Shown: piece after piece, positions 36,851 to 44,980 of the stretch | Position numbering within the stretch: position 1 is the stretch's first letter | How the letters are laid out: each line of letters opens with the position of its first letter | Position numbers and translations under genes: made by a program | DNA from: Bin55 sp965205545 | Lineage (GTDB): Bacteria; Pseudomonadota; Gammaproteobacteria; Pseudomonadales; Azotimanducaceae | Direction: 5' to 3' | Length of the DNA: 64,000 nt | Assembly: GCA_965205545.1 (NCBI GenBank) | Contig: OZ242170.1 | Location: 3,100,001 to 3,164,000, forward strand | The notes under the pieces: generated by a model | Told to the model about the DNA's origin: nothing | Databases searched by the model: none | What the model saw: the letters and a program-made list of their open reading frames with translations, nothing else

Positions 36851-39040
36851 ATGCCTGACAGAATTAGCGTGTACGGACTGCAAATTTCTAATGTTCTACA
36901 CCAATTTGTGACAAGCGAAGCCATACCTGGCACCGGCGTCGATGTTGACGTTTTCTGGGAGGGTGTGGCTGACATAGTCGCAGAATTCACTGAACGAAAT
37001 CGACGCCTTTTGGACAGGCGAGAATCCCTCCAGCAACAAATTAATGCTTGGCACACGGAGCGACGTGCACACGCCGTTGACGCCGAGGAATACAAGCGGT
37101 TCCTCTTCAAAATTGGCTACTTGGAGGAAGAGGGACCTCCCTTTCAAATCGCGACAACGAACGTCGACAAAGAAATCGCACAGATTGCCGGGCCCCAACT
37201 CGTGGTCCCCGTATTGAATGCAAGATTTGCACTCAATGCCACGAATGCTCGATGGGGAAGTCTCTACGATGCCTTGTATGGAACCGACCTAATTCCTGAA
37301 GAGCCGGGTCTCGAACGAGGCAACTCCTATAACCCAACGAGGGGCGAGCAAGTCATTGCACTGGCGTGCAGGCAACTTGACCTTATCGCACCGTTGCAAG
37401 GGACTTCGCACGCTGACGTGATCCAGTACGAAGCTAAGCCCACTTCAACGGGATTTGAATTGGTTGCTCGTAGCGCATCGTCCAACCATCGACTGCAAGA
37501 TGAGTCGCAATTTCGAGGGTTTCAGCGTCGAGCTGGTGGAGACATAACAGCGATTTTGCTCCGCAACAACGGGCTGCATATAGAAATACAGATCGATCGC
37601 GGCGACGAGGTTGGACGAACCCATCCCGCCGGCGTCAGGGACGTGATATTGGAATCAGCGGTCACGACAATCCAGGACTGCGAGGACTCGGTCGCGGCTG
37701 TGGATGCCGAGGACAAAACCGCTGTCTACCGCAACTGGCTTGGCTTGATGAAGGGGGACCTCGAGGAAACATTTGAGAAGGATGGACAATCGATTCATCG
37801 AGTGCTTGCCAAAGATCGGACCTATATTGGCCGCGATGGTTCGACACTGGATCTCCCTGGACGCAGCTTGCTGCTCGTTCGCAATGTGGGGCATTTGATG
37901 CAGTCAGATGCAGTGCTGGATCGAAGCGGAAACGAGATATTCGAGGGAATACTTGATGCATGCATGACCAGCCTGTGCGCATTGCACGACCTCTGCGGAG
38001 GTAACGCTAAAGCCAATTCAAGGACAGGCAGTATCTACATTGTGAAACCCAAAATGCATGGCTCAGAGGAGGTCGAATTCACCTGTGACCTATTTGGTCG
38101 TGTGGAAGATGTGCTGGGTCTCGCTCCCAACACCATAAAGCTCGGCGTAATGGACGAAGAACGCAGAACCAGTTTGAACTTGCGCGAGTGCATTCGAGTC
38201 GCCAAGGATCGGATTGTCTTCATAAACACCGGATTTCTGGATCGAACGGGAGACGAAATCCATACTTCTATGAATGCCGGCGCCATGGTGCGCAAGGGCC
38301 CGATGAAGGAGGAGCCATGGATTCTTGCCTATGAGGATGCCAACGTCGATGCAGGTCTGGCAACTGGATTTCCAAGAGTCGCGCAAATCGGCAAGGGCAT
38401 GTGGCCAATGCCTGACGAAATGAAGGATATGCTGGATAGCAAGATTGCTCATCCCATGGCAGGAGCTTCCTGCGCCTGGGTGCCATCTCCTACCGCAGCC
38501 ACGCTCCACGCCCTCCACTACCACGAGGTAGACGTGGCGCAGCGTCAAACCGATTTGACCTCCCGATCGCGCGGGAGCATGGACGACATGCTAAAAATTC
38601 CGCTAGCGCTGGGCGAAAACTGGTCCATCGACGAGGTACAGATGGAATTGGAAAATAACGTCCAGGGCATATTGGGCTATGTGGTCCGATGGATTGATCA
38701 AGGAGTAGGCTGTTCCAAGGTTCCCGACATCAACAACGTTGGACTCATGGAAGACCGAGCTACCTGTCGGATATCGAGCCAGCACGTCGCGAATTGGCTG
38801 CTCCACGGCGTCGTTTCAACAGACCAAGTACAAGACACAATGGAGCGCATGGCGGCAATCGTCGATGAACAGAACGCGGGAGATCCGGACTATCGCAACA
38901 TGGCGCCAAATTTTGCTGGCAGCATTGCCTTCCAAGCTGCACACGACTTGGTATTTTGTGGACTTGAGCTTCCGAATGGCTACACAGAGCCTGTGCTTCA
39001 TGCAAGGCGGCGAGAGGCCAAGGCCAAATACGGTCGATGA
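36851..39040 (+). CDS. glcB: Malate synthase G
   Basis: The 729-aa enzyme condenses glyoxylate with acetyl-CoA to give malate, the second step of the glyoxylate shunt. Length is that of isoform G (~725 aa). Family blocks are DRTYIGRDGSTLDLPGRSLL, the catalytic region GLAPNTIKLGVMDEERRTS with its conserved Arg and Glu, FINTGFLDRTGDEIHTSMNA, ASCAWVPSPTAATLHALHYH, and EDRATCRISSQHVANWLLHG, which carries the C-terminal catalytic Asp. AGGGAG sits nine bases before the ATG. Isocitrate lyase is not in the window. It ends four bases from the convergent SDR gene. Confidence 0.95.
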   Translation: MPDRISVYGLQISNVLHQFVTSEAIPGTGVDVDVFWEGVADIVAEFTERNRRLLDRRESLQQQINAWHTERRAHAVDAEEYKRFLFKIGYLEEEGPPFQIATTNVDKEIAQIAGPQLVVPVLNARFALNATNARWGSLYDALYGTDLIPEEPGLERGNSYNPTRGEQVIALACRQLDLIAPLQGTSHADVIQYEAKPTSTGFELVARSASSNHRLQDESQFRGFQRRAGGDITAILLRNNGLHIEIQIDRGDEVGRTHPAGVRDVILESAVTTIQDCEDSVAAVDAEDKTAVYRNWLGLMKGDLEETFEKDGQSIHRVLAKDRTYIGRDGSTLDLPGRSLLLVRNVGHLMQSDAVLDRSGNEIFEGILDACMTSLCALHDLCGGNAKANSRTGSIYIVKPKMHGSEEVEFTCDLFGRVEDVLGLAPNTIKLGVMDEERRTSLNLRECIRVAKDRIVFINTGFLDRTGDEIHTSMNAGAMVRKGPMKEEPWILAYEDANVDAGLATGFPRVAQIGKGMWPMPDEMKDMLDSKIAHPMAGASCAWVPSPTAATLHALHYHEVDVAQRQTDLTSRSRGSMDDMLKIPLALGENWSIDEVQMELENNVQGILGYVVRWIDQGVGCSKVPDINNVGLMEDRATCRISSQHVANWLLHGVVSTDQVQDTMERMAAIVDEQNAGDPDYRNMAPNFAGSIAFQAAHDLVFCGLELPNGYTEPVLHARRREAKAKYGR

Positions 39041-39044
39041 GAGG

Positions 39045-39743
39045 CTACCACGACTCGCTAAAGGGACGAATCACGCTGTCAAAGGTCCACGTAGACTTGG
39101 GTTGATGAACTACTTCCCAAACATGCTGGGCTATGTCCTCAGGAACTGCAAAGAAATCATTAGGTTTGTCCGGCATTGCCTTCTTCATACCTGGAGTTGC
39201 TATCACAGCGTCGATCGCTATATAGGCAACGTGAATGCCAGAAGGACCTAACGTTCGGGCCAAGGACTCGGCAAGAATTCGTTGAGCTGCTTTGCTAGGA
39301 GCAAATCCAGCGAAGTTTGGAACCCCACGGTATGCGGCAGTATTGCCCGTGATGGCGATCGCTCCGTTTCGCCTTTCAACCATCGTGGGCGCTGCGAGCT
39401 GAGCCAAACGCAACAGCGAGGAAGCGTTTAGTCTGAAGGCCTTTTCAAATTGGGCGATCTTTACATTTTCGAATGTGCCGAATAGACCATATACAGCATT
39501 GTGAACAATGACATCTGGTGCCTGCAAGTCCGATTGGATCTGCAAATAGGTATTTTCGAGGCGTTCTAAATCTGAAATGTCGCAGGGGTAGGCATGCAGT
39601 CGCTCAGATTCGTCGGCGATGCTCTGCAGTCGGTCATTGGAACGAGCGACCATTGCAACTTCGTAGTCGCCCGCAAACTTTCTCGCGATTGCCGCGCCAG
39701 TTCCAGGACCTACCCCTGTAACCAAGCAAACCTTGCTAGCCAT
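39045..39743 (-). CDS. Short-chain dehydrogenase/reductase-like protein with Phe in place of catalytic Tyr
   Basis: A ~232-aa classical-SDR-sized protein. The cofactor loop TGVGPGTG is in place at the N-terminus, as is the DISDLERLENTY region after beta-3. NAVYG replaces the usual NNAG, and the active-site serine block reads ITGNTAAYRG. The YxxxK motif reads FAPSK: the catalytic Tyr is Phe (codon TTT) while the Lys is kept. Enzymatic activity is therefore doubtful, though binding of a nucleotide seems likely. I chose the ATG at 39743; a TTG four codons upstream is possible. The start region lies opposite the tRNA-Leu promoter. Confidence 0.78.
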   Translation of the reverse strand: MASKVCLVTGVGPGTGAAIARKFAGDYEVAMVARSNDRLQSIADESERLHAYPCDISDLERLENTYLQIQSDLQAPDVIVHNAVYGLFGTFENVKIAQFEKAFRLNASSLLRLAQLAAPTMVERRNGAIAITGNTAAYRGVPNFAGFAPSKAAQRILAESLARTLGPSGIHVAYIAIDAVIATPGMKKAMPDKPNDFFAVPEDIAQHVWEVVHQPKSTWTFDSVIRPFSESW

Positions 39744-39777
39744 ACATGTGTCCAAGCATTGAAATCGTTCGAGTCAA

Positions 39778-39783
39778 TATAAT
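39778..39783 (+). promoter_or_regulatory. -10 element of the tRNA-Leu promoter
   Basis: A perfect TATAAT lies ten bases before the tRNA, followed by TTTCGCGCAA. The GC-rich piece near the expected start resembles the discriminator of stringently controlled stable-RNA promoters. The -35 is unclear: TTGAAA at 39759 is only 13 bases away, and the 17-18 base position has a poor match. Confidence 0.45.
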
Positions 39784-39793
39784 TTTCGCGCAA

Positions 39794-39880
39794 GCCTGAG
39801 TGGCGAAATTGGTATACGCGCCAGACTCAAAATCTGGTGGTGGCAACACCGTGAGAGTTCGAGTCTCTCCTCAGGCACCA
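39794..39880 (+). tRNA. tRNA-Leu, anticodon CAA
   Basis: Acceptor arms GCCTGAG and CTCAGGC pair perfectly and the CCA end is encoded. The anticodon stem CCAGA/TCTGG encloses the loop CTCAAAA, giving anticodon CAA, which reads UUG. A long variable arm (GGTG-GCAA-CACC) marks the class II structure of leucine tRNAs. The T arm is GAGAG-TTCGAGT-CTCTC. The last ten bases are also the end of the antisense metallopeptidase gene. Confidence 0.96.
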
Positions 39881-40686
39881 CTGCATTTGGTGTGTTTTGT
39901 GACTCCTGGCATTTCTTGCACCACAAATTCTTCCTGTAGCAGTTGTTGATACTTCTTGAGAGTGTTGTCGTGCTGCTTCCAATCGGGCATGTGCTGTGCC
40001 ATCAGTGAATAGAACGCCTCGCTGTGGTTCAGTTGCTTGAAGTGGCACAACTCGTGCAACACAACCATGTCAATCGCATCTTGCGGAACCTTGACAAGGT
40101 GAGTGTTGAGACGCATGGTTCCATGTGAGCTACAGCTGCCCCAACGCGAAGACATGTAGCGGTGGCTCCAATGTGGAACGGAATCAAGCAACGAAGTCTT
40201 GCCGCACATTCGTCGTATGCTTTCATTCAACACGGAGTTGGCTACTTCTCCGTACCAGTCGTGCACTACCGTTTGGATGCAAGCGTTCTGTGGCGCACGC
40301 ACCTGAATCGTTCCATTTGACTGTCTTACTGCAATGGAGCTTGATTCGTAGATACGCAGTTTCAATGCATTGCCCAAGAGATAGACCGTGCTTCCAGTGT
40401 TGTAGCTTGAAGGGTAGACGACATGATCGCCATTTTTGAACTTTCGTATCTCCCTACGCAACCAATCTTCGCTGCGGAAAACGAGTATGCGAAGTGCCCG
40501 TTCAGTGGTTCCAGCAGGCGCATCAATGAACAAGATGCCGTCGGGATGGTAGGACAACATTACGCGCGAGCGTCGTCGGGGACGTGATCGCAATCGTATT
40601 GCCACGCGACGTCCGTCAATGTCGATTTGGCTCAATTTGTGGAGGGACAGAGGTTTTGGAGGTGTGTAGACAGATTTACCACGCAT
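39871..40686 (-). CDS. YgjP-type zinc metallopeptidase (M48-like, DUF45)
   Basis: A 271-aa protein whose C-terminal half has the YgjP/WLM zinc signature. HELCHFKQLNHSEAFYSLM provides the HExxH-type pair (here HELCH) and the third His in NHS. RWGSCSSHGTMRLN, a hallmark of the family, comes just before it. The N-terminal ~110 residues are basic and beta-rich. Substrates of YgjP proteins are not well defined. The stop codon lies inside the 3' end of the tRNA-Leu on the other strand, a ten-base antisense overlap. The last ~12 residues, encoded opposite and just beyond the tRNA, are unlikely to be conserved. Confidence 0.82.
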   Translation of the reverse strand: MRGKSVYTPPKPLSLHKLSQIDIDGRRVAIRLRSRPRRRSRVMLSYHPDGILFIDAPAGTTERALRILVFRSEDWLRREIRKFKNGDHVVYPSSYNTGSTVYLLGNALKLRIYESSSIAVRQSNGTIQVRAPQNACIQTVVHDWYGEVANSVLNESIRRMCGKTSLLDSVPHWSHRYMSSRWGSCSSHGTMRLNTHLVKVPQDAIDMVVLHELCHFKQLNHSEAFYSLMAQHMPDWKQHDNTLKKYQQLLQEEFVVQEMPGVTKHTKCSGA

Positions 40687-40791
40687 CTATGAATTGACTT
40701 TCCAGCTAGTTAAGTTGATTTGCTTTTCGCAAGAGGCACTTTGCAGAAAATATGTACAAATAACCAGTTTAATCTCAGCAAGCAGCAATTG

Positions 40792-41211
40792 TCAACAGCA
40801 ATCGATCACTACCACCGGAATTTCACGATCAGTCTTGGTTGCATATTCAATGTAGCCTGAGAACACTTGGCACATCTCATTCCACAGCTGCTGTCTCTCT
40901 TCACCTGAGCTCGTTCGTGCAACACCGTTCATTCGTTTCGAACCCACCTGGATTTTCACGTTTGGATTCTTGTCTAGATTCAGGTACCAAGATGGGTGGT
41001 GTGAATGGCCTCCCTTCGATCCAATCACTACATAGGAACCATCGTATGTTCCGTAAATCAGGGGTATCGTGCGAAGGGTATTGGACTTGCGTCCGTAGGT
41101 GGTGAGTAGAAGGGTTGGCATGCCGTTCCAAATATGACCCTTCTCTCCGTTGGTTTCCAAATATTGTCGAACGTGCTCTTCAATCCAATTGGGAAGTGTG
41201 GAATCACTCAT
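40792..41211 (-). CDS. Deazaflavin-dependent nitroreductase-like (DDN family) protein
   Basis: A 139-aa split-barrel flavin-binding protein. Family features are LLLTTYGRKSNTLRTIPLIY (the cofactor-binding TxGRKSG-like motif), IGSKGGHSHHPSWYLNL and the KNPNVKIQVGSK strand. Best-known relatives are actinobacterial F420-dependent reductases such as Ddn; proteobacterial members may use F420, FMN or heme-like ligands, and no F420 biosynthesis gene is visible here. ATG 41211 is inside the last codons of the SGNH hydrolase gene (eight-base overlap), with AGGAGG upstream. The two are therefore probably translated together. The frame extends further upstream but overlaps that gene. Confidence 0.8.
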   Translation of the reverse strand: MSDSTLPNWIEEHVRQYLETNGEKGHIWNGMPTLLLTTYGRKSNTLRTIPLIYGTYDGSYVVIGSKGGHSHHPSWYLNLDKNPNVKIQVGSKRMNGVARTSSGEERQQLWNEMCQVFSGYIEYATKTDREIPVVVIDCC

Positions 41212-41947
41212 TCGCTTCTGCCTCCTGTGCTTGTTCTTTAGGTTGCTGCAGAGCAGCGGGACGTTCAGATTCCGGACCGAATCTGTCAATCAGTATCGGG
41301 CGAATGGTTTCCGTCCAGACCTCGTAGCCCTTCGTGTTCAAATGCAATCCATCTTCCGTGAACAGATCCTCGCGTACAAAACCGTCTCCCTTCATCATGG
41401 GCGTAGCAATGTCTAGATAGCACATATCGTCCCGATCATCGGCACGTTTCATTAGCTCCTGATTGACTTTTTCCATTGTCGGCCAGAATTCCTCGCGACT
41501 CATGGAGGGTTTCACGGCTATAAAGCAAATGTCCGCGTCGGGCAATTCCTTGTTGATATGGCTTATGAAGTCGTCGTAGCTTTCGAGTATTTGTTCGGGG
41601 CTCTTGCCGAAGAAAACATCGTTGTCGCCTTCATAGATAACAATTGCGCGCGGCTTGTACTTGGTCACTATTCTGTCCCTGAACTGGTTAAGCTCGTGCA
41701 TTTGCGATCCGCCAAATCCCCGGTTTACAACGGCCAATGGAGACATGTCTTCTTGTAGACTGCGCCAAAACACAATGCTTGAACTGCCCACGAACAGCAC
41801 GGCGTCTTGCGGCGGCATCTCTTCATCATCCAGCTGCTCGAAGTACTTTATGTATGGTTCCCACCTCGACTCGTTTTCCTGTGAAGTTGCGGCAATAGAT
41901 AGAAACACAAGGAGCAATCCAGTCAGATTTTGAGCTGTAGTCTGCAT
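41204..41947 (-). CDS. Secreted SGNH/GDSL-type hydrolase
   Basis: A 247-aa esterase-like protein with an N-terminal signal peptide (LLLVFLSIAATSQ). SGNH blocks are visible: the nucleophile Ser in FVGSSSIVFW, oxyanion Gly in NRGFGGSQ, Asn in YEGDNDVFF, and the catalytic Asp/His in EDGLHLNTKG. It should act in the periplasm on an ester of a carbohydrate or lipid; substrate unknown. A Gln/Ala/Glu-rich tail follows the domain. The downstream oxidoreductase start is embedded in its end. It is divergent from queA with ~116 bases between. Confidence 0.86.
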   Translation of the reverse strand: MQTTAQNLTGLLLVFLSIAATSQENESRWEPYIKYFEQLDDEEMPPQDAVLFVGSSSIVFWRSLQEDMSPLAVVNRGFGGSQMHELNQFRDRIVTKYKPRAIVIYEGDNDVFFGKSPEQILESYDDFISHINKELPDADICFIAVKPSMSREEFWPTMEKVNQELMKRADDRDDMCYLDIATPMMKGDGFVREDLFTEDGLHLNTKGYEVWTETIRPILIDRFGPESERPAALQQPKEQAQEAEANE

Positions 41948-42063
41948 TGTCGGACCATCACCTCAATTGCTAGTTGAAATTCGTGATCTTGTAGTCTAGA
42001 CCACATGCGCCCGCTGAGAATCCTAGCCTGAACTGCATTCAGATTGACTAAATCGTTCAACCC

Positions 42064-43077
42064 ATGCGCGAGACAACATTTTCCAAGACTGACTTTGCCT
42101 ATCAATTGCCTCCAAGTTTAATCGCTAGCCACCCAACGCCTGAACGTACGGATAGTCGATTGCTAGCGTTGCACGGGGACAGAGTGCGGCACTTGAAATT
42201 TGATGGACTTCTAGATCTTCTGCATCCAGGCGATCTGTTAGTGGTCAATGACACCAAGGTGATCAAGGCTCGGCTAATAGGACGCAAGGCAACTGGCGGT
42301 CGAGTAGAGATCCTGATCGAAAGGATGGAAACTGACCGGATTGCAGTCTGTCATGTCAAGGCAAGTCGCGGATTGTCGCATCGACATCATGTCGAAATTG
42401 AAAGATTCTCAGCCAAATTGATTGAACGTGATGACGATCTCTTTCGATTGGAATTCGACTCTCCTATCAGGCAAGTCATTGACGAGTGTGGCCATGTTCC
42501 TCTGCCAAACTACTTGGAGCGGCCTGATACCCCGGAAGATGAAAGCCGTTACCAGACCGTCTACGCACGCAGCGAAGGTGCAATTGCGGCTCCCACGGCA
42601 GGTCTTCACTTCTCCAATGCACTGCTGCAGCAAATCCGAGCGAAAGGGGTTCGAGTTCAACCCATAACACTGCATGTCGGTGCTGGTACTTTTCAGCCGG
42701 TACGACACAACGACCTGTCGCTGGTGAATATGCACTCCGAACACTATGAAATTCCAACGAGTACCAGAGACGCTATAACGCATTGCTTGGGACGCGTGGT
42801 TGCAGTGGGCACAACGGTCGTCAGGACGTTGGAAAGCGCAGAACTTACAGGAAACGATGAAGGGGAGACCAAGCTCTTCATCTCTCCCGGATTCGAGTTC
42901 AAGGTGGTCGATGCACTCATCACCAATTTCCATTTGCCCGAGTCAACACTGATCATGCTGGTCTGTGCGTTTTGCGGCTACGAACGTACGATGAACGCTT
43001 ACGATGTCGCTGTAGAAAACGGGTATCGCTTCTACAGCTACGGAGATGCGATGTGGTGTCAGCGCGATGAAATTTGA
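42064..43077 (+). CDS. queA: S-adenosylmethionine:tRNA ribosyltransferase-isomerase
   Basis: A 337-aa enzyme that transfers and isomerises the ribosyl group of SAM onto preQ1 in tRNA, giving epoxyqueuosine. Length is close to the E. coli protein (356 aa). Family blocks: FDYxLP-like start (FAYQLPPSLIASHPTPERT), LVVNDTKVIKARL, GAIAAPTAGLHFS, THVGAGTFQPV-like LHVGAGTFQPVR, and LITNFHLPESTLIMLVCAFCG. It overlaps tgt by 11 bases, the standard queuosine pair. There is no sign of queG, queC or queE in the window. Confidence 0.95.
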   Translation: MRETTFSKTDFAYQLPPSLIASHPTPERTDSRLLALHGDRVRHLKFDGLLDLLHPGDLLVVNDTKVIKARLIGRKATGGRVEILIERMETDRIAVCHVKASRGLSHRHHVEIERFSAKLIERDDDLFRLEFDSPIRQVIDECGHVPLPNYLERPDTPEDESRYQTVYARSEGAIAAPTAGLHFSNALLQQIRAKGVRVQPITLHVGAGTFQPVRHNDLSLVNMHSEHYEIPTSTRDAITHCLGRVVAVGTTVVRTLESAELTGNDEGETKLFISPGFEFKVVDALITNFHLPESTLIMLVCAFCGYERTMNAYDVAVENGYRFYSYGDAMWCQRDEI

Positions 43078-44170
43078 TGTGGTCCACACGGACGGGACGG
43101 CGCGCAAAGGGCGCATGAGTCTCGATCACGGCATCGTGGAAACACCGGTATTCATGCCCTGTGGAACTTACGGTTCGGTCAAAGGCATGACACCGGATCA
43201 GCTCACAGAAGTTGGGACGCAAATCTTGTTGGGAAACACGTTCCATTTATGGATCCTTCCGGGCGAGGGATTGATTCATTCGTTAGGGGGACTGCATGGC
43301 TTTATGCAATGGCACCTTCCCATTCTCACGGACTCTGGGGGCTACCAGGTGCACTCGCTCCGCGATTTGGCCAAGGTAGACGACGACGGCGTGACATTCC
43401 GCTCACCACACAATGGCGATCTACTGCGCTTGACGCCGGAAAAATCCATGCAGATTCAGGAAAAGTTGGGTTCTGACATTGCAATGGCGTTTGATGAATG
43501 CACGGACTTTCCTGCCACGCGGCAAGTCGTCAGACTGTCGATGCAGAGATCTATGGAATGGGCTAGGCGAAGCCGCGACGCCTACAAGGGTCCAGGCACT
43601 TTGTTCGGAATTGTCCAAGGAGGAGTTTATGACGAATTACGCTCGGAAAGCTTGCAGACCCTACGGAACATCGGTTTTGACGGGTACGCAATTGGCGGGT
43701 TGTCGGTTGGTGAATCAATTGACGAAATGTTCGAGGTATTGAATTCGTTAGTCCATCAAATGCCGGATGTTAGCCCGCGGTACTTGATGGGTGTAGGCAC
43801 ACCCTCCGACTTGCTCCACGGAATAGGGCTCGGGGTCGATATGTTCGATTGCGTCTTGCCAACGCGCAACGCTCGAAATGGCTATCTATTCACTTCTTCT
43901 GGAATCGTGAAGATTCGCAATGCACGCTACCGGGCAGATCCGGAACCCATAGACGCAAACTGTTTGTGTTCTACATGCGACAGGTTCTCTCGAGCATACC
44001 TGCACCACTTGGACAAGCGTGGTGAGATGCTTGGCGCAACACTCATGACAATCCACAATTTGCACTATTACCATAACTTAGCGAGGGACTCTCGAGATGC
44101 CATAGCAGAGGATCGATTCGCTCAATTTGCCACTGCAACACGAGCGTGTTGGGATGCGTCGGACGAGTAG
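43067..44170 (+). CDS. tgt: tRNA-guanine transglycosylase
   Basis: This 367-aa enzyme exchanges guanine-34 for preQ1 in tRNAs with GUN anticodons, the step before QueA. The first catalytic Asp is in LTDSGGYQVHS (~residue 90), the nucleophile Asp in DMFDCVLPTRNARNG (~residue 263), and the zinc ligands in CLCSTC with a later His in YLHHL. Small departures from the usual sequence are HLWILPG for HLMLRPG and VHSLRDLAKV after the first Asp. They are near, not at, catalytic positions. ATG 43067 overlaps the queA end. The zinc motif and both Asp residues argue for a working enzyme. Confidence 0.95.
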   Translation: MKFDVVHTDGTARKGRMSLDHGIVETPVFMPCGTYGSVKGMTPDQLTEVGTQILLGNTFHLWILPGEGLIHSLGGLHGFMQWHLPILTDSGGYQVHSLRDLAKVDDDGVTFRSPHNGDLLRLTPEKSMQIQEKLGSDIAMAFDECTDFPATRQVVRLSMQRSMEWARRSRDAYKGPGTLFGIVQGGVYDELRSESLQTLRNIGFDGYAIGGLSVGESIDEMFEVLNSLVHQMPDVSPRYLMGVGTPSDLLHGIGLGVDMFDCVLPTRNARNGYLFTSSGIVKIRNARYRADPEPIDANCLCSTCDRFSRAYLHHLDKRGEMLGATLMTIHNLHYYHNLARDSRDAIAEDRFAQFATATRACWDASDE

Positions 44171-44282
44171 GGTGCCCAACCCTTGCACATTGTCATAGCT
44201 TCAATTGAACAGGTCAAACGGTGCGTTTGCCTAGAAATCAATGACAGGCGACAATTGGTAAAGTCTGAAGCGGGGAATTGTC

Positions 44283-44477
44283 ATGTCGAGTAACTCCAGT
44301 GCAAACACAGAGTCTCGAGTCACAGGAGCAGACTTTGAGCGATTAAGAGCTGACCTGCAGGAAATGGAATCTCGAATCAACTCAAGCTTTGCTGCGATTG
44401 AACGCCGTCTCGAGGAGCTCGAATGGCACTTGGACGAAGTTCTGTCCCATTTCAAGGACGAAAGCGGACCAACTTAG
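44283..44477 (+). CDS. Small coiled-coil protein, unknown
   Basis: A 64-residue protein with a GGGGA ribosome-binding site six bases before the ATG. From about residue 18 it is one amphipathic helix with leucine heptads (FERLRADLQEMESR, AIERRLEELEWHLDEVLSHF), so it should form a coiled coil. The N-terminus is Ser/Asn-rich. It is reminiscent of SlyX-like short coiled-coil proteins, but I cannot assign it. It lies between tgt and yajC. Confidence 0.62.
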   Translation: MSSNSSANTESRVTGADFERLRADLQEMESRINSSFAAIERRLEELEWHLDEVLSHFKDESGPT

Positions 44478-44542
44478 CGCCCTCCTGCGACATATAGTCG
44501 ATACTTTAGGAGGTTGAGCTGGGCGGCATTGCCAATGCAATC

Positions 44543-44572
44543 TTGGCTCTTATTGTTTCCGAGTAAGATACT
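44543..44572 (+). promoter_or_regulatory. Candidate promoter for yajC-secD-secF
   Basis: TTGGCT (44543-44548) and GATACT (44567-44572) are 18 bases apart, ~85 bases upstream of yajC. Both are partial matches to sigma70 hexamers. Just upstream, CCTCCT (44481) and AGGAGG (44508) can pair and might form a small terminator-like stem after the coiled-coil gene. Confidence 0.25.
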
Positions 44573-44656
44573 TAACCTTGCAGTAGTTCTCAATGGTGCT
44601 GGATACGCGTCGTGGGACAACTCGGGAACGACAACACACAACTGCCAGGTGCAAAA

Positions 44657-44980
44657 ATGAATTGGATTGAAACCGTTGCGTATGCCCAAGAAGGTGGTGG
44701 ATCCGGCCAAGGCTGGTTGACCATCGCGATGCTTGGGGGCATGGTCGCGCTGTTCTACTTCCTGCTGATTCGCCCGCAACAAAAACAAAGGAAGGCTCAT
44801 CGCGAGCTGGTAGGTGCATTGTCGCGCGGCGACGAAGTCGTCATGGCTAGTGGCATGATGGGAATCATCACTCGCGTCGAAGACGATTACATCATTGTGC
44901 GCGTGGCCAAGAACGTAGAGCTAAGATTCCAAAAATACGCGGTAAACGCATCGTTGCCCAAAGGAACACTCGACGTCTAA
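44657..44980 (+). CDS. yajC: Preprotein translocase accessory subunit YajC
   Basis: A 107-aa single-pass membrane protein that associates with SecDF at the Sec translocon. After a short N-terminus with a helix (GWLTIAMLGGMVALFYFLLI), the family motif RPQQKQRKAHRELVGALSRG follows, then the small cytosolic beta domain (GDEVVMASGMMGIITRV). ATG 44657 was chosen because the 15 residues the frame allows upstream are not membrane-like and are absent from the family. secD begins on the base after the yajC stop, so the order yajC-secD-secF is kept. Confidence 0.95.
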   Translation: MNWIETVAYAQEGGGSGQGWLTIAMLGGMVALFYFLLIRPQQKQRKAHRELVGALSRGDEVVMASGMMGIITRVEDDYIIVRVAKNVELRFQKYAVNASLPKGTLDV

